From contig NZ_PDBS01000001.1 of the NCBI RefSeq assembly GCF_002572525.1, positions 2,914,001-2,978,000 of the forward strand: DNA of 64,000 bases. Reading direction: 5' to 3'. Within the stretch, counting starts at the first letter, position 1. Every line of letters starts with the position of its first letter. The DNA is from Natrinema sp. CBA1119 (GTDB lineage Archaea; Halobacteriota; Halobacteria; Halobacteriales; Natrialbaceae). Position numbers and translations under genes: made by a program. The notes beneath the pieces were generated by a model. The model searched no databases. It saw only the letters and a program-made list of their open reading frames with translations, and was not told the DNA's origin. This document shows, one piece after another, positions 62,617 to 64,000 of this stretch.

Positions 62617-63038
62617 ATGAATAACCGGTACTGTCCGTCCGTTATACTTGGGATGCCGGTGAACTGGTAGCCGACCGTGGACCCTGTTACCGCCTCCGTT
62701 TCGATTTTTAGAACGGTATCGCCTACTGAAGGCGTGGAAAGATCGTACTCCTCCAGTATGGAGCTGGTTCCCGTAACGGTGTTCGAGACCACGCTGATAT
62801 TCCTGTCATCGCCGATCCCCAGAACTGAATCGTAGAAGTAAAGGTCTGAAACGTCGAATAGGTAGTCCTGTCCCCAGGTTACAGTGGAGTTGGATCCGGT
62901 GATGGTTACTGAATCATCCTCGTAGACGGTCAGTTCAGCGGCCGCATTTGAAACCATGAAGGTGAACACGAGAACCAGTATAAATGTCTCAGTAGAACGT
63001 TTGATAGAAATAGGTCTACGCATGAAATAATAGGCCAT
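62617..63038 (-). pseudogene. secreted protein, N-terminal part (split by IS element)
   Basis: The frame has a signal peptide (STETFILVLVFTFMVSNAAA), likely from the start at 63023 or 63038, then a beta-rich, serine/threonine-rich domain (LTVYEDDSVTITGSNSTVTW; DLYFYDSVLGIGDDRNISVV). It runs into the tnpB element after QYRLFIGG. The original 3' end is probably SSSGNISVTV at 61117. It lies upstream of the pilin-like gene and may have been cotranscribed with it. Confidence 0.65.
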
Positions 63039-63165
63039 TCAATTGTTTTGTAACTAATAATTACACCATGGATGGTTCCAATAGTGGAATCTCTCTAGGA
63101 AGATCAACAGACCATACCGATACAGTTTCGTGGAGAAAACCTCTGGAAGCCCTCACGATGCTTCG

Positions 63166-64000
63166 TCAGAACAGGGCATCAAGTTCCCCACCGGTATCGA
63201 CAAGAGAGGCAAGTTCGTCGTCGGCATTGGCTTGCAGGGTTTCGGTTCGATTCTGTGCTTCGATCGCGACCTGCTGAAGGTTGTCGATCCGTGGAACATC
63301 AGTGATACCAGACAGGAGCACGATTGCACCGACTTCGTCGCTGTGAGGCATCGGATAATCGCCGCCGCGGATCTCCATGCTACCGGTTTCGTCCTCGAGC
63401 CACTGGCGGCCGCGTTCAACACCTTTTCGGCTCAGTTTCTCTGGTGGCCCGGTCGCAACGACGAGTCCGCGGTCCGCACTTCCAACATCACAGGGAAGTG
63501 TTAGCTGGCCGAGCGCTGCCTTACGGACGAGACTTGTTATCCGGTTCGTTGCAGTTCCTTTCTCGAAACCGGTATCCTCTCTAAACGATGCGAGGATTCC
63601 ATCGCTCGAGGTATTAACCGTTTCACTTGCGTAACCGATGGTCGAGACACCATCCTGAAGCGTGTTGATGATCTCCGAAGAGTCCACGACGCTCTCGGCG
63701 ATCTGATCCCCTTGTCCCACCTCGCCTGCGGCGAACAGCAGGCCGAACCGCTCGACGATCTGGCGGTTGATCTGGCTGTAGCCGTCGGCAACCGATTCGC
63801 CGGCACTGCGCCAGACATCGTTGTCGAAGACGAGCAGGTTGTCCACCTCACGGACGAACGTCTGGAACGAGCGGGCGGCGTTGAGCGTGTAAATTCCGCC
63901 TTCGTCCATCGCCGGGAGAATGCCTAGGCCGAAAACGGGCTGGCTATAGATCCGTTTGAGGTGGGTTGCGAGTACCGGCGCTCCACCGGAGCCGGTTCCA
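63166..64000 (-). CDS. CetZ-type tubulin/FtsZ-superfamily GTPase, 5' part off window
   Basis: The visible part starts with the tubulin signature GTGSGGAPVLATHLKRIY, then FGLGILPAMDEGGIYTLNAA, REVDNLLVFDNDVWRSAGES and INRQIVERFGLLFAAGEVG. The spacing matches CetZ, the haloarchaeal tubulin-like family that controls cell shape, more than FtsZ. The C-terminal region (YPMPHSDEVGAIVLLSGITD) is present to the stop at 63166. Confidence 0.85.
   Translation of the reverse strand, partial: GTGSGGAPVLATHLKRIYSQPVFGLGILPAMDEGGIYTLNAARSFQTFVREVDNLLVFDNDVWRSAGESVADGYSQINRQIVERFGLLFAAGEVGQGDQIAESVVDSSEIINTLQDGVSTIGYASETVNTSSDGILASFREDTGFEKGTATNRITSLVRKAALGQLTLPCDVGSADRGLVVATGPPEKLSRKGVERGRQWLEDETGSMEIRGGDYPMPHSDEVGAIVLLSGITDVPRIDNLQQVAIEAQNRTETLQANADDELASLVDTGGELDALF

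Larger units (their letters stand above)
61150..62620. mobile_element. tnpB-only (IS1341-type) element inserted in a gene
   Basis: The ends are GCCTCGGGGTCAAGCCCC (about 61165) and, at the other side, CCTCCCCAACCTCAAGGGTC then GGGG (about 62575-62600). tnpB lies between them. The element cuts a secreted-protein gene, whose pieces remain on both sides. Confidence 0.72.

Overview
The window is haloarchaeal DNA: high GC with acidic proteins, many ATGA-coupled genes, HalX-type response-regulator and histidine-kinase signalling, PadR and winged-helix regulators, a CetZ-type tubulin at the right edge and a dense load of archaeal insertion sequences (IS200/IS605/IS1341, ISH3, IS5, IS1595). It looks like an accessory region, either a plasmid or a genomic island in a chromosome. 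Product names come from motifs and family knowledge. No database search was possible.

Layout. 1-306: two small leftward genes of unknown role. 343-9360: a type I-D CRISPR-Cas locus (cas6, cas10d with an HD nuclease, csc2, csc1, cas3', cas1 remnant, cas2) and an array of 18 repeats of 37 bp. cas4 and the N-terminal two thirds of cas1 are missing, so interference looks complete but spacer uptake should be dead. A repeat-like sequence lies between cas6 and cas10d. 9372-12770: a block of IS debris bounded by a 50-nt inverted repeat, holding a tnpB cut by a 1388-bp ISH3-family element. 12834-19929: a PadR regulator, then a four-gene coupled operon for an AddAB-like helicase-nuclease. 20084-23937: two copies of a winged-helix/partner module on either side of a second 1388-bp ISH3-family element. 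23958-27352: small zinc and HTH proteins, a plasmid-type 404-aa protein behind an AT-rich segment, and a TumE/TumA-like toxin-antitoxin pair. 27549-29401: an intact IS605. 29613-37185: a TraB-family protein, a zinc protein and an operon of two very large paralogues. 37540-41890: an IS5-family element and two tnpB-only elements.

41980-44567: a MazF-like pair, a hairpin-rich stretch, a 5'-truncated Ro60 (TROVE/vWA) gene, a tRNA-Gly-like gene only 27 bp behind it, and a small protein. 44605-49300: another tnpB element, small winged-helix genes and decayed genes, including a frameshifted PIN toxin. 49309-53414: TRAM protein, HTH protein, IS1595-family element and small proteins. 53528-60318: two PAS/histidine kinases, an HTH protein, a decayed IS200/IS605 element with an extra gene, and a HalX regulator with its partner. 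60597-64000: a pilin-like protein, a secreted-protein gene split by a tnpB element (itself frameshifted by a 40-bp tandem duplication), and the CetZ 3' part.

The best candidates for something new are: the duplicated winged-helix/partner module (20084-23937), whose second protein resembles the TumE toxin encoded 3.5 kb away; the large paralogue pair (31227-37185); the Ro60 remnant with tRNA-like sequences on both sides; two related 200-nt segments with a shared hairpin (40190-40390 and 50384-50590); and the crRNA-like sequence between cas6 and cas10d.
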